Notes: generated from the sequence alone by a model not told the origin. DNA of 64,000 nt from Clostridium sp. SY8519 (GCF_000270305.1 NC_015737.1:2728501-2792500); one strand, 5' to 3'; positions 16,731-25,547 are shown, numbered from the stretch's first letter. Made by a program: numbers and translations.

Positions 16731-18416
16731 TCAATATGGTAAATAATTCGGTTTGATATCACTATATTTCTTAACTAAATCATCCCAGTCTTCAGGTAAT
16801 TTTAATTTCACACATGCAGGTCCTCCATGCTCGCCCCCTCCTGCTAAATTGATACAGGTAGCATCATAATCACTTCCCGCTACAACAATAGTCATATGAT
16901 CGGTCGACCAGAATTTTTTTGTGCTTAGACTATGATCGAATGGCAGCCGAACTCCTTCTGGCAAATGATTATTATCTATCATCCACCGATAATTCACAGC
17001 TTCACCCGGCTGGCGACAGTATTCACAAACGTAATCCATAACCTCTTTTTGATTTTTAAATCCTTCACGCGCTAATGCCCTAGCAAAACCAGGACTCATC
17101 ACATATGTACATCCTTTATCCCAACCTTGATAATGGATATAAAACATTGTGTCAAAACATGATTTTCCATCTCGTCCATGTCCTTCTGTTCGCTCCTGTG
17201 CCCAGGAAACTGTTACAGCAGAATCTGATTCTTCTAATCCATATGTCACATGTAACGGCGGCCATGGACTTTGCTCCATATTGTCACCAATACAAATGCC
17301 CCTCCTTGCTTCATGTCCTGGCTCACACATATCCTCTAATCCGGGACGAACGCCTGAAATATTCATAATAATATAACTATACGCCAATGCAATTGCTGAG
17401 GACGCTTTCGAATATCCGCTAAGCGCAGCCGTATCCATTGATACTCCGATCTGCTTTGCAACCTTTCCACTGACAGTGATAATTGGACACCAGCTTGCGA
17501 CGGAACAGGTCCAACCTTCCAGATGAATATTGGGTTCTACAATAGCCTCAACCGCTGCAATCAGCACCGGCATATGGGTTGGCAAACATCCAGCCATAAC
17601 TGCATTTACTGCAATTTTTTCTACAGTTGCGTTTCCCATCATTGGAGGAATCTGTGCTACAACGTAATCTCGCGGCAAATCTGTTCCCTTCAGCATCTCC
17701 TCGATTGCTTCTTCCGTAGGAGGATAAATTGGAAGTCCCGTAGTCCATCCTTTTTGATAATAATAATCACTGATTTTTGAAATGCTTCCAGTATATTCAA
17801 AGGGCTCTGCTCCAGAATTATCCTTCTGATACGGAGTCCTTTCTATATCGCTCAGTGGTGCAGTAAGTCCCTCTACAACCTGATTTCGCACTCGATACAG
17901 TTCCGGATAAATAACATGATCCACTAAATCCTGATCTAATTTTGGCGCCCAGCTCAAATCATGAATTGTGGTTTTTACAAATCGTAAATGCGGAACAAGT
18001 CTGGAAGTTGCTGCCTTAACACCAACACCATATAAATCGTCTTTTGTAAGCATTACAACTGGAATGCCTTTTTTTTCAATCCATGCACAATTATAAGCTT
18101 CAAACATACAGCAGGATCCCGCATCACCATATGCACCAATTACACCATCTACGTCAGATAACCATTCCTCCATTTTCACTCTGAAAACTTCATCTTTTTC
18201 AATTTCTGATGTATCACGTTTATACTGAATCAATTTAAACTTTGTTGTTGGATGCTCTTCCTTTAGAATATCTGCCATTACGTTCAGCATTAATGGTGCG
18301 TGACCTTTAAAATGAGCAAATAAGCCAATTGTTTTTCCATCAATTTTGTCCAAACGCTCAGATAGTGGTTTTGCACCTGTTACATCTACATGTGCCCAAG
18401 GACTAAATAATTTCAT
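16731..18416 (-). CDS. UGSC-like family protein (Cys-containing, two-domain)
   Basis: 561 residues. Residues 25-165 have a Rossmann-like layout (TIGLFAHFKGHAPLMLNVMA) and YGDAGSCCMFEAYNC, the place where UGSC-family (seleno)proteins carry a U/C-G-S-C redox motif. Here the first position is Ala, giving A-G-S-C-C. Residues 225-560 have TTGLPIYPPTEEAIEEMLKG, PPMMGNATVEKIAVNAVMAG and WTCSVASWCPIITVSG, the conserved C-terminal part of the same family. Function of this family is not established; I recall it mainly in anaerobes and near catabolic genes. GAGGTGA precedes the ATG. It is the first gene of the minus-strand catabolic set, followed by the LysR gene after a 300-nt gap holding an IS66 scrap. 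Confidence 0.6.
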   Translation of the reverse strand: MKLFSPWAHVDVTGAKPLSERLDKIDGKTIGLFAHFKGHAPLMLNVMADILKEEHPTTKFKLIQYKRDTSEIEKDEVFRVKMEEWLSDVDGVIGAYGDAGSCCMFEAYNCAWIEKKGIPVVMLTKDDLYGVGVKAATSRLVPHLRFVKTTIHDLSWAPKLDQDLVDHVIYPELYRVRNQVVEGLTAPLSDIERTPYQKDNSGAEPFEYTGSISKISDYYYQKGWTTGLPIYPPTEEAIEEMLKGTDLPRDYVVAQIPPMMGNATVEKIAVNAVMAGCLPTHMPVLIAAVEAIVEPNIHLEGWTCSVASWCPIITVSGKVAKQIGVSMDTAALSGYSKASSAIALAYSYIIMNISGVRPGLEDMCEPGHEARRGICIGDNMEQSPWPPLHVTYGLEESDSAVTVSWAQERTEGHGRDGKSCFDTMFYIHYQGWDKGCTYVMSPGFARALAREGFKNQKEVMDYVCEYCRQPGEAVNYRWMIDNNHLPEGVRLPFDHSLSTKKFWSTDHMTIVVAGSDYDATCINLAGGGEHGGPACVKLKLPEDWDDLVKKYSDIKPNYLPY

Positions 18417-18435
18417 GCTATCACCTCGTTACTGT

Positions 18436-18558
18436 TCAATTCTCAAGTTCTACCCTAAGTATAATTTCCAGCTCGTCTGGTGTATAAGCTTTATATTCTA
18501 TCGTTTCATAACCAGATTTTATAATAACGTCTTCCTCCCCGGCATCCGCCTGCTCCAT
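18436..18558 (-). CDS. Possible 40-residue small protein overlapping the pRiA4b gene end
   Basis: The frame MEQADAGEEDVIIKSGYETI ends in ELEN at 18436. AAGGGG lies 5 nt before its ATG at 18558, and it overlaps the last 40 nt of the upstream gene in another frame. It is acidic and has no known motif. It could be a genuine coupled small protein or the original C-terminus of the pRiA4b protein displaced by a frameshift. Confidence 0.35.
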   Translation of the reverse strand: MEQADAGEEDVIIKSGYETIEYKAYTPDELEIILRVELEN

Positions 18559-20384
18559 CCAAGCCCCTTGGCCCAGTCAAGCGAATCCGGATCATCATAA
18601 TCCCAGTTGTCCGGAATCAGATCCAGATACTCTTCCGGCGACAGCTGATTTTCTTTGGCAATCTGCTTCCAGTATGCTTTCTCCTTAGCCTGATTGATCC
18701 CTCGAAGGAAACGGATATATCCGGAGATACCGCCTACATCGTCTAACACCGGCAATCCATCCGCAGCCAGGCAGACCGGTTTGTATTTACTGTAAATCGT
18801 AATCAGCGCTTCATCGATCTCATCCTGTGTAATGCGCCCTTCCTCGACCAGATCCTCGCAGCCTAAACTTCCTGTGATTTTCACATACCAGTTATCACCA
18901 TAATCATAATTATAATACAGCGTGTCTGTGCATGAAGCAACAAATGGCTGATTCCACGGCTCATCCTGGCCTGACGCAAGGATCTCATCGATCTCAGATC
19001 TTAAATCATCGTCCATAAACTCTTCAAAAGATTCACACAGATCCTCGCTATCCGCAATCTGATCATGCAAGCCTCTGTCTCTGAACGCCAGTACCTCACC
19101 GATGCCGAGGCGCTCTAACACCTGGTTTGGAGATGTTTCAAACAGCGGAAACAGTGATTCCACAGGTAGGTCATCGATAAAAATAATTTCCTTTCGAACA
19201 ATACCAAACCGCTTATCCTGCTCTGATAAGGACAGATCCTCATTTTCCTGTGCAATGTGAGCCCAAAAGATACGCTCCGTACCATCTTTCCTCCGTTCAT
19301 AGCTGACAGCTACCTTCGCACACTTCTTTTTCACATACGCGATATCTTCCTTGGACTGCACAATGCCTTCCCCATGATTCAGGGACATATAGGGACCGGT
19401 ATATTTCTTACGCAGCCATGTCTTGAAGCTGCCATTCTCATAATCATCTGCCCAGAAACGATCCTGCTCATCCATCATTGGAGACTGCAGCAACACTCCG
19501 ACCAAAGCCATCCAGTTTGATACTTTACCGCCTGTTATTTTCCTGAACACATCATCCGGCAGTTCAAAATGATGCAGATGACTGTTCTGCCAGCCGAATG
19601 CCTTCTGAATCACATAATGAAGCGCATATAACGGCATATCTTCAGGCACTGCAATATCTCTGGAAATAGTTGGACCATATTGAAGCTTGCCATAAGACTT
19701 CAGAACGCGCTGCTGCTCTTCTCTCTCTTTCTGTTCCCGGCCGATAAACTGTGGATTTTCTTCCAGAAATTGTGGATGAGCATCCTCTATATCATCACTG
19801 TGGATGAGTTCCAGATGTAAACGCACAATATCCTCGCCCTGACATCTCGCTTTACTGAAATCCATGATACCATCCGGCAATTCGCGGAAACATAAAATGC
19901 CTGGATACTGCTCCACATGATATTCATTGATAGCAGCCTGACGTACCTTTTCTTTCTCTTTATATTCGATAATCTCCGGTATATTGCTCATCTCTGTCCA
20001 GCCCTCCTTTTCGGATAAATCGATTGTCTTCTTTATCGTGTGCTCTTTCGCTATCTCGATCCTTCTGCGGTATTCCGCGCTTTTTATTGCATCTGCAGAT
20101 CTGTTCTCACTGTTGTATAACCCACGGCTGTAGGGAAGATATTGCTGCACGGCTTTTTCTGTCGTATTCAGAATCTGCGCTATCTCGGCTGTGGTCTTCT
20201 TTTCATTCAGATAATGTTTGATCTCCAGACTGGTTCGGCTGGACCAGATCCCTTCGGTGATTAAAACTTTACGTACCTTGACCGGCGATACCGACAAATT
20301 TCCAGCTGTTTTCTCAACGGATTTGGTATCCAAATAATCACATATGATATTCAAATATAAAGTGTCATCTATTTTTGTTTCCAC
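18519..20384 (-). CDS. Plasmid pRiA4b ORF-3-like protein with N-terminal HTH region
   Basis: About 621 residues from a GTG at 20384 after GGTGAGG; the frame is open up to a TTG at 20429. Residues 1-90 have two HTH-like stretches (TAGNLSVSPVKVRKVLITEG, KTTAEIAQILNTTEKAVQQY). The core matches the pRiA4b ORF-3/TnpR-like domain: RLHLELIHSDDIEDAHPQFL, then PLYALHYVIQKAFGWQNSHL with HHFELPDD. It also has YYNYDYGDNWYVKITG and PVCLAADGLPVLDDVGGI near the C-terminus. The family is widespread in Lachnospiraceae and its function is unknown; an old link to transposon resolvase naming is not supported by a catalytic motif here. Confidence 0.75.
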   Translation of the reverse strand: METKIDDTLYLNIICDYLDTKSVEKTAGNLSVSPVKVRKVLITEGIWSSRTSLEIKHYLNEKKTTAEIAQILNTTEKAVQQYLPYSRGLYNSENRSADAIKSAEYRRRIEIAKEHTIKKTIDLSEKEGWTEMSNIPEIIEYKEKEKVRQAAINEYHVEQYPGILCFRELPDGIMDFSKARCQGEDIVRLHLELIHSDDIEDAHPQFLEENPQFIGREQKEREEQQRVLKSYGKLQYGPTISRDIAVPEDMPLYALHYVIQKAFGWQNSHLHHFELPDDVFRKITGGKVSNWMALVGVLLQSPMMDEQDRFWADDYENGSFKTWLRKKYTGPYMSLNHGEGIVQSKEDIAYVKKKCAKVAVSYERRKDGTERIFWAHIAQENEDLSLSEQDKRFGIVRKEIIFIDDLPVESLFPLFETSPNQVLERLGIGEVLAFRDRGLHDQIADSEDLCESFEEFMDDDLRSEIDEILASGQDEPWNQPFVASCTDTLYYNYDYGDNWYVKITGSLGCEDLVEEGRITQDEIDEALITIYSKYKPVCLAADGLPVLDDVGGISGYIRFLRGINQAKEKAYWKQIAKENQLSPEEYLDLIPDNWDYDDPDSLDWAKGLGWSRRMPGRKTLL

Positions 20385-20468
20385 AGTAGTATCCTCACCA
20401 TTTTTGTTAAGTGAACAAGTTGAAGGCAAAAAACAAAGCGCTTATTCTCCCTGCAATTATATAATCCA

Positions 20469-20496
20469 ATTATAAATCATCTTATTTTCGTGTCAA
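20469..20496 (-). promoter_or_regulatory. Sigma-A promoter of the pRiA4b-like gene
   Basis: Consensus TTGACA (20496-20491) and TATAAT (20474-20469) on the minus strand with a 16-nt spacer, about 85 nt before the GTG start. Confidence 0.75.
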
Positions 20497-20518
20497 CCTA
20501 ATGATTTCATTTCATAAG

Positions 20519-20552
20519 TTTGGCACAGGGAATTTCTCCTGTGCCAAATTAT
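20519..20552. terminator. Palindromic hairpin, probable old terminator of the rfb operon
   Basis: TTTGGCACAGG and CCTGTGCCAAA form an 11-bp stem around AATTTCT-type loop bases. No T-run follows. It lies just outside the left end of the IS1634-like element, where the rfb transcript would have ended before the insertion. Confidence 0.4.
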
Positions 20553-20650
20553 AAATCAGATTTTATAATAATCTTAACTTCCAGCCTTTTTGACACTCAA
20601 CCAATCAGCAGCCAGTAGCGGTCTCACTTACACATTACTGGCTGTTTCCT

Positions 20651-20887
20651 TTATTCTGTCTCCGGAGCGCCTTTAATAAACGCCATGATCTCCGCGTAAG
20701 AGCGATCACTTTTTATAACAGCTTCCATCAGTTCTTCCTTCCGCATCTCATTGCGGAGTTTGATCAGCTCTGCCAGCGTTTCTTTCTCTGCTTCGTATTT
20801 CGCTTTTGCTTTCTCCAGAGCAGCCTTCTGCTGTTCGATCTTTGCATCCAGTGTGTCTGTGTTGACCTTACGTCTTCCGCGTGCCAT
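20651..20887 (-). CDS. Small coiled-coil protein carried by the IS1634-like element
   Basis: 78 residues, MARGRRKVNTDTLDAKIEQQ followed by a heptad-rich helix (residues 14-50, KAALEKAKAKYEAEKETLAE), then SYAEIMAFIKGAP. It begins 14 nt after the transposase stop and lies inside the element's inverted repeats. It is basic at the N-terminus and acidic later, consistent with a DNA-associated dimer. I do not know its function; a role in regulating transposition is only a guess. Confidence 0.6.
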   Translation of the reverse strand: MARGRRKVNTDTLDAKIEQQKAALEKAKAKYEAEKETLAELIKLRNEMRKEELMEAVIKSDRSYAEIMAFIKGAPETE

Positions 20888-20900
20888 CTTGCTTTCCCTC

Positions 20901-22622
20901 CTACATCCTGACCTTCCGCACCTTCGGGTTCAGCTGGTCGCTGATCTCCCGGGCTTTCCTTTTTACATAGTTCGTGTCGATTCCAAACGCTTTCAGTATC
21001 GTTTTCTGTGTTGCCGTGACTGCATGATCAAGCCGGTACACGCCGTCTGCCTGGCGGATCATCTCTATCTTTTCAAGCTCCCGTATGGATGCCGGCACGT
21101 TCCTATAGTTCGGCTTTTCCAGAAGTTCTTCTTCCTCATCTTTCAGCTTCGTGTACATACGGTTCCGGATGATCAGCGCGACAAACGCGATCAGCATCTT
21201 TCCTTCAAGAGATTCACCCGTATATACCCTCAGACTCCGGTTGCCCAGGAAGCTCTTATCCGCTTTGAACAGCTTTTCCGAGGCGTCCCTGCTCTTATAG
21301 AGATCAAGCGCTTCTTTTGCAGACATTTCAGCTGAAGTAATGATACAGAAGTATCCGCACATCTTCAGTTCTTCTTCTATGACAGAAGCCTTTTCTATCC
21401 CGCAGACAAAACACTGGTCATCTTTTCCTTCGTGATAATACTCAAGGCTGAAGTACTTCTCATAACTCTTATCAATGATGACCGGCTGTCCTTCCTGCTT
21501 TTTCAGGTATGCTGCGATCCGGTCGATCTTTGATTCCAGGTCTTCACGCTCCGAAGCGGCTTTACTGTAGCTGTAATAAATGTGCAGATACCGATCCTTT
21601 TCATCCGAATAGAAGACCTTTGTCTTTACGGTCGTACCATTTACCTGGTACCGGCGGATCGTATACTGCCGTTTCTCCTCAAAGCTTCCCTGGACTTCCC
21701 GGATCTTATCGTTCACAAAAGACTTCATTCCCTTGACCATGATCACGAAATCATAGCCCAGATGATCCATGTACCGGATGTTCTCTCTGGAAAAATACCC
21801 TCTGTCCAGGATCAAACCAGCATTCTTATACCCATACGATACGGCCTTGTTCAGCATCAGCTGAAGCTGAGAGATATCGACGATACTGCCCGGATAGGTC
21901 TCGTAGAACAGCGGCTCCCGGTTGTTGCAATCGTACGCTATGGAATAGTTGAAGATCGGAAGCCCCCGGTCTTCCTTGGCATGTCCGAATTCAACGATCT
22001 CGATATCACCGGCCTGGCAGTTCTTATTGGTAGAATCATAGGAAATATAGATCTTATCCTGCTTTTTCTTGACCGCGTTCCATTCCTTCTGGAAAGAAAC
22101 GCTGTCCTCCACTGAGATCTGGCTGATGAAGGTCGATACGGTGGAGTCGCTGTAGATCTTATACTCCGGCGTGAAAAGTGGATGGTTATAGGCATAATCC
22201 GGATAGTACTGTCCGGCATTATTCTCTGTAGTGAGATAATACGCTGCCAGATCAAGAAACAGACCTGTGCCGCGGCCATCGCCGTAAAGGCCGCTGATGA
22301 TCTTGTCAAGAAGGCTTTCCACCATCAGTTTTTCGATCACGATCCATGTCCCGATGCGCAGGCAGCTGCTCCTGGCATCTCGTCCATGATCCTCCGGCAG
22401 TTCAGCGTCCGGAAAGTAAGTCAGAAAGTTTGGATTCGGATACATCATTTCCGGATCGTCTTCACATTTCTTACCGATCGTTGTGCGTTTGGGGATATTG
22501 TATTTCTTGTCCGGCTTATAAATCCGGTCATACTCGTAATTGATGTAGACGACCCCTTTGATCGTCCGTTCATAAATCTTACCCTTGACCTTGGGTATTT
22601 TGACCTTGAAATCGTAGTACAT
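20901..22622 (-). CDS. IS1634/IS4-superfamily transposase
   Basis: 573 residues. The DDE region has DKIYISYDSTNKNCQAGD and IFNYSIAYDCNNREPLFYET. It continues with NAGLILDRGYFSRENIRYMD (second Asp) and LYKSRDASEKLFKADKSFLG (Glu region, Y-x-x-R-x-x-x-E-x-x-F-K of IS4-type enzymes). The size agrees with IS1634-group proteins (about 550-600). The frame is intact. The start at 22622 codes MYYDFKVKIPKVKGKIYERT. The gene would move the element described at 20569-22774. Confidence 0.88.
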   Translation of the reverse strand: MYYDFKVKIPKVKGKIYERTIKGVVYINYEYDRIYKPDKKYNIPKRTTIGKKCEDDPEMMYPNPNFLTYFPDAELPEDHGRDARSSCLRIGTWIVIEKLMVESLLDKIISGLYGDGRGTGLFLDLAAYYLTTENNAGQYYPDYAYNHPLFTPEYKIYSDSTVSTFISQISVEDSVSFQKEWNAVKKKQDKIYISYDSTNKNCQAGDIEIVEFGHAKEDRGLPIFNYSIAYDCNNREPLFYETYPGSIVDISQLQLMLNKAVSYGYKNAGLILDRGYFSRENIRYMDHLGYDFVIMVKGMKSFVNDKIREVQGSFEEKRQYTIRRYQVNGTTVKTKVFYSDEKDRYLHIYYSYSKAASEREDLESKIDRIAAYLKKQEGQPVIIDKSYEKYFSLEYYHEGKDDQCFVCGIEKASVIEEELKMCGYFCIITSAEMSAKEALDLYKSRDASEKLFKADKSFLGNRSLRVYTGESLEGKMLIAFVALIIRNRMYTKLKDEEEELLEKPNYRNVPASIRELEKIEMIRQADGVYRLDHAVTATQKTILKAFGIDTNYVKRKAREISDQLNPKVRKVRM

Positions 22623-22771
22623 TTAGATCGTTTAACTCTCAAAAATAAAGTGCGTATACATACTCAATAATCATACTAAAGATAGCCCGGAAAATCAATA
22701 GAAACGTTGATTTTCCAGGCTTTTCAAAGTCTTTTATTCGATTGAGTGCTAACCCTCATCGGAAGTTAAGA

Positions 22772-23377
22772 TTAAAACTTGAATGTATCCTTAATTCCTA
22801 GCCATTTCTGATCTTTATCAGAAAGATTTAATGATACCCCATCTATACAATAGCCTTCAGCAGAAGCTGAACCTTTATATTCTCCGGAAATCTTCGGCCA
22901 TTCAATACCAATCACTGGATCATTCCAGGCCATGCCTCCCTCATCATTTGGATGATAGAAATCATCACATTTATAACAAAATTCAGCAGTATCAGAAAGT
23001 ACAAGGAATCCATGCGCAAATCCTCTAGGAATCAGGAACTGTTTCTTATTCTCTTCAGTCAACTCAATACCATACCATTTTCCATAGGTTTTGCTACCGC
23101 TTCTAAGATCAACAGCAACATCGAACACAGCTCCCTTGATTACACGAACAAGTTTTGCCTGCGGAAAGTTTTTCTGAAAATGAAGCCCGCGAAGAACGCC
23201 TTTTGTACTCATAGATTGATTATCCTGCACAAAGACGATATTAATCCCATTTTCTTCCATATCGCGTTGATTATAAGTTTCCATAAAATAACCACGATTG
23301 TCACCATGAACTGCGGGAGTAATAACACAGAGTCCTTCAATTCCAGAGATATTTTTCTCAACATTAATCTGTCCCAT
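22772..23377 (-). CDS. rfbC: dTDP-4-dehydrorhamnose 3,5-epimerase
   Basis: 201 residues from the ATG at 23377, which shares one base with the rfbD stop (TAATG) and follows AAGGAGG. It makes dTDP-4-keto-L-rhamnose in the cytoplasmic dTDP-L-rhamnose pathway. GDNRGYFMETYNQRDMEENG, DNQSMSTKGVLRGLHFQKNF (catalytic His and active-site loop), GAVFDVAVDLRSGSKTYGKW and IPRGFAHGFLVLSDTAEFCY are the family blocks. The C-terminus GIKDTFKF looks natural, but the stop codon is formed by the end of the neighbouring IS1634-like element. Last gene of the long polysaccharide operon. Confidence 0.93.
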   Translation of the reverse strand: MGQINVEKNISGIEGLCVITPAVHGDNRGYFMETYNQRDMEENGINIVFVQDNQSMSTKGVLRGLHFQKNFPQAKLVRVIKGAVFDVAVDLRSGSKTYGKWYGIELTEENKKQFLIPRGFAHGFLVLSDTAEFCYKCDDFYHPNDEGGMAWNDPVIGIEWPKISGEYKGSASAEGYCIDGVSLNLSDKDQKWLGIKDTFKF

Positions 23378-24291
23378 TATAACTGTGCCTCCTTCAAATA
23401 TCTGCTTACAGCATCCTGCCAAGTCGGCAAAGGCTCAAACCCATTCTCAACAAGTTTGCTCTTATCTAGTCTACTGTTTACCGGACGAGCAGCTTTAGAT
23501 AGTCCGTATTCTGTTGTTGTAACCGGAATAACCTTTGTGGTAAGTCCATACTGCTTATAGAACTCGCAGCAAAAATCATACCAAGATATATACCCCCCTT
23601 CATTCGTAGCATGATAATATCCATACTTCTCTGTCTTGCACATGTCAACGAGCAGGCGTGCCAGATCATATGTGTATGTTGGAGTGCCAATCTGGTCATT
23701 GACAACACGAACCTCATCATGTGTCTTTCCGACACTGATCATTGTTTTAATAAAATTCTTTCCGTTTAATCCAAATACCCAGGCAATACGAACAATGAAG
23801 TACTTTTCTAAGGTAGTACTTACAGCCAATTCGCCTTCCAGTTTTGTCTGTCCATAAACATTCAACGGCTTATAGTCTTTACAGTCCGGCTGCCAGGGTT
23901 CTGTTCCCTGTCCGTCAAACACATAATCTGTGGAAAGATACAGCATTTTACAATCCACTGCTTTGCAGGCATCTGCAATATTCTGTGTTCCTCCAACATT
24001 GACTGCTCTTACCTGTTCTATCTTGTCATCATCCTCTGCCATATCTACAGCAGTCCAAGCCGCACAATGGATTACAGCATCTGGCTTGATCTCCTCAATA
24101 ACTTTCATTACAGCTGCTTTGTCTGTGATATCTATACCTACATAGGGCATAGAACCCACAGCCGATCCATCATCTATTCCGATATAGGTTTCTGTAATAT
24201 CTGAACCTACACCTTCATACCCTCTTTTGTTCAATTCATTCATGACATCATGACCAAGCTGACCGTTGACACCAGTTACAAAAAATTTCAT
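23377..24291 (-). CDS. rfbD: dTDP-4-dehydrorhamnose reductase
   Basis: 304 residues from the ATG at 24291 with AGGAG 8 nt upstream. It is an SDR enzyme that reduces dTDP-4-keto-L-rhamnose with NAD(P)H. The dinucleotide site is FFVTGVNGQLGHDVMNEL, the conserved strand is HCAAWTAVDMAEDD, and the active site is LSTDYVFDGQG with Y-G-Q-T-K (YGQTKLEGE). Length is normal. The reading frame continues upstream into a second, partial copy of its own N-terminus (24294-24411), so a longer start would be an artefact of that duplication. Confidence 0.93.
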   Translation of the reverse strand: MKFFVTGVNGQLGHDVMNELNKRGYEGVGSDITETYIGIDDGSAVGSMPYVGIDITDKAAVMKVIEEIKPDAVIHCAAWTAVDMAEDDDKIEQVRAVNVGGTQNIADACKAVDCKMLYLSTDYVFDGQGTEPWQPDCKDYKPLNVYGQTKLEGELAVSTTLEKYFIVRIAWVFGLNGKNFIKTMISVGKTHDEVRVVNDQIGTPTYTYDLARLLVDMCKTEKYGYYHATNEGGYISWYDFCCEFYKQYGLTTKVIPVTTTEYGLSKAARPVNSRLDKSKLVENGFEPLPTWQDAVSRYLKEAQL

Positions 24292-24293
24292 GT

Positions 24294-24411
24294 TATCAGC
24301 TCCTATATATGAGGTACTACTTCCACTGCCAATTGCAGTGCAGCCTCTACGCATCAGTTCTTTAACCACATTATGGCCAAGCTGACCGTTAACTCCTGTT
24401 ACAAAAAACCT
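24294..24411 (-). pseudogene. Truncated second rfbD N-terminus, in frame with rfbD
   Basis: The translation FFVTGVNGQLGHNVVKELMR repeats rfbD residues 3-22 with few changes, followed by RRGCTAIGSGSS and SYIGADN, which parallels EGVGSDITETYIGIDD in rfbD. It has an upstream in-frame TAA and no start codon at the expected place (Arg replaces Met-Lys). It then runs straight into the rfbD ATG. The rest of this copy is missing, so it looks like the scar of recombination between two rfbD alleles. Confidence 0.75.
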
Positions 24412-24451
24412 TTACCAAAGCTTCCTATTTTCTTTAAATCTCTCAAAATTC

Positions 24452-25525
24452 TTAGCTTTCTGCTTTAGCCTTGTACATCTCCTCATAGTACTTCTGATAA
24501 TTGCCGGAGGTTACATTGTTCATCCAATCCTCATTCTGAAGATACCAATCGATAGTCAGAACGATGCCCTTTTCAAACGAGGTCTCCGGATACCAGCCTA
24601 GATCATTCTTGATCTTGGTCGGATCAATGCCATATCTTCTATCATGCCCTAATCTATCTTCCACATGCTTGATCAACTCCTCAGAAATGTCATTGTCCTG
24701 CAGTCTGTCATGCAGCTGCTCGATGATAGTCTTTACGATAAAAATGTTCGGACGCTCATTATGTCCACCGACATTATAAACTTCACCGATCTTCCCGTCG
24801 TTTACAACCATGTCGATTGCCTTGCAATGATCCTCAACATACAGCCAATCTCTGATCTGCATGCCATCGCCGTAAACAGGCAGTTGTTTGTGATGCTTCA
24901 CATTGTTAATCATCAAGGGGATTAGCTTCTCCGGAAACTGGTAAGGGCCGTAGTTATTAGAGCAGCGCGTGATGTTAATTGGCATGCCATAGGTATCATG
25001 AAAAGCCATGACAAAGTGGTCAGCTGAAGCCTTGGATGAAGAATATGGGCTGTGCGGTGTTATCGGAGTAGTCTCCATGAAATAATCGTCAACGCCGAGT
25101 GCTCCATAAACCTCATCTGTACTTACCTGCAAATACTTCTTGCCTTCCTTCCAGATCTTGGCTATTGGATCATACCAAGCTTCTTTAGTTCTCTGGAGCA
25201 GATTTACCGTACCCATAACATTTGTCTGCACAAAAATCTCAGGATTTGCGATTGAACGGTCAACATGGGACTCAGCTGCAAAGTTGATCACATAATCAAA
25301 ATCATATTTCTTAAACAGTTCGGCAACTAGTTCTTTGTCGCAGATATCGCCCTGCACAAACACATGGCGTGAGTCATCCTCAACACCTTTGAGATTTTCT
25401 AGATTTCCCGCATAAGTCAGCTTATCCAAGTTAACCAGAAGAATATCGTCATATTTCTTCAGCATATAATATACATAATTTGACCCAATGAATCCGGCAC
25501 AGCCGGTAACCAAATACTTTTTCAT
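24452..25525 (-). CDS. rfbB: dTDP-glucose 4,6-dehydratase
   Basis: 357 residues. It converts dTDP-glucose to dTDP-4-keto-6-deoxyglucose. The NAD site is VTGCAGFIGSNYVYYML, NFAAESHVDRSIANPEIF is the family block, and the active site is STDEVYGALG with YSSSKASADH (Tyr-x-x-x-Lys). TRCSNNYGPYQFPEKLIPLM and VYGDGMQIRDWLYVEDHCKA complete the signature. It is about 20 residues longer than many homologues because of an insert around RTKEAWYDPIAKIWKEGKKY, typical of clostridial RfbB. It sits between rfbA and rfbD in the same transcript. Confidence 0.94.
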   Translation of the reverse strand: MKKYLVTGCAGFIGSNYVYYMLKKYDDILLVNLDKLTYAGNLENLKGVEDDSRHVFVQGDICDKELVAELFKKYDFDYVINFAAESHVDRSIANPEIFVQTNVMGTVNLLQRTKEAWYDPIAKIWKEGKKYLQVSTDEVYGALGVDDYFMETTPITPHSPYSSSKASADHFVMAFHDTYGMPINITRCSNNYGPYQFPEKLIPLMINNVKHHKQLPVYGDGMQIRDWLYVEDHCKAIDMVVNDGKIGEVYNVGGHNERPNIFIVKTIIEQLHDRLQDNDISEELIKHVEDRLGHDRRYGIDPTKIKNDLGWYPETSFEKGIVLTIDWYLQNEDWMNNVTSGNYQKYYEEMYKAKAES

Positions 25526-25547
25526 ACTCTCTCCTTAAGCGTCTTAG

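Larger units (their letters stand above)
20569..22774 (-). mobile_element. IS1634-like insertion element
   Basis: The ends share an inverted TAATCTTAACTTCC (20569-20582 and, reversed, 22761-22774), with a second matching block CACTCAA about 10 bp further in. Inside are a large transposase gene and a small passenger ORF, and a CAGCCAGTA/TACTGGCTG stem near 20610-20645. The right repeat includes the TAA used as the rfbC stop codon. I could not find a convincing target-site duplication, so the outer limits are provisional. Confidence 0.65.

Noticed and set aside
23377..24369. rfbD start at 24369
   Set aside because: The extra 26 codons belong to a truncated duplicate of the same gene; the ATG at 24291 has AGGAG at 8 nt and the correct N-terminus.
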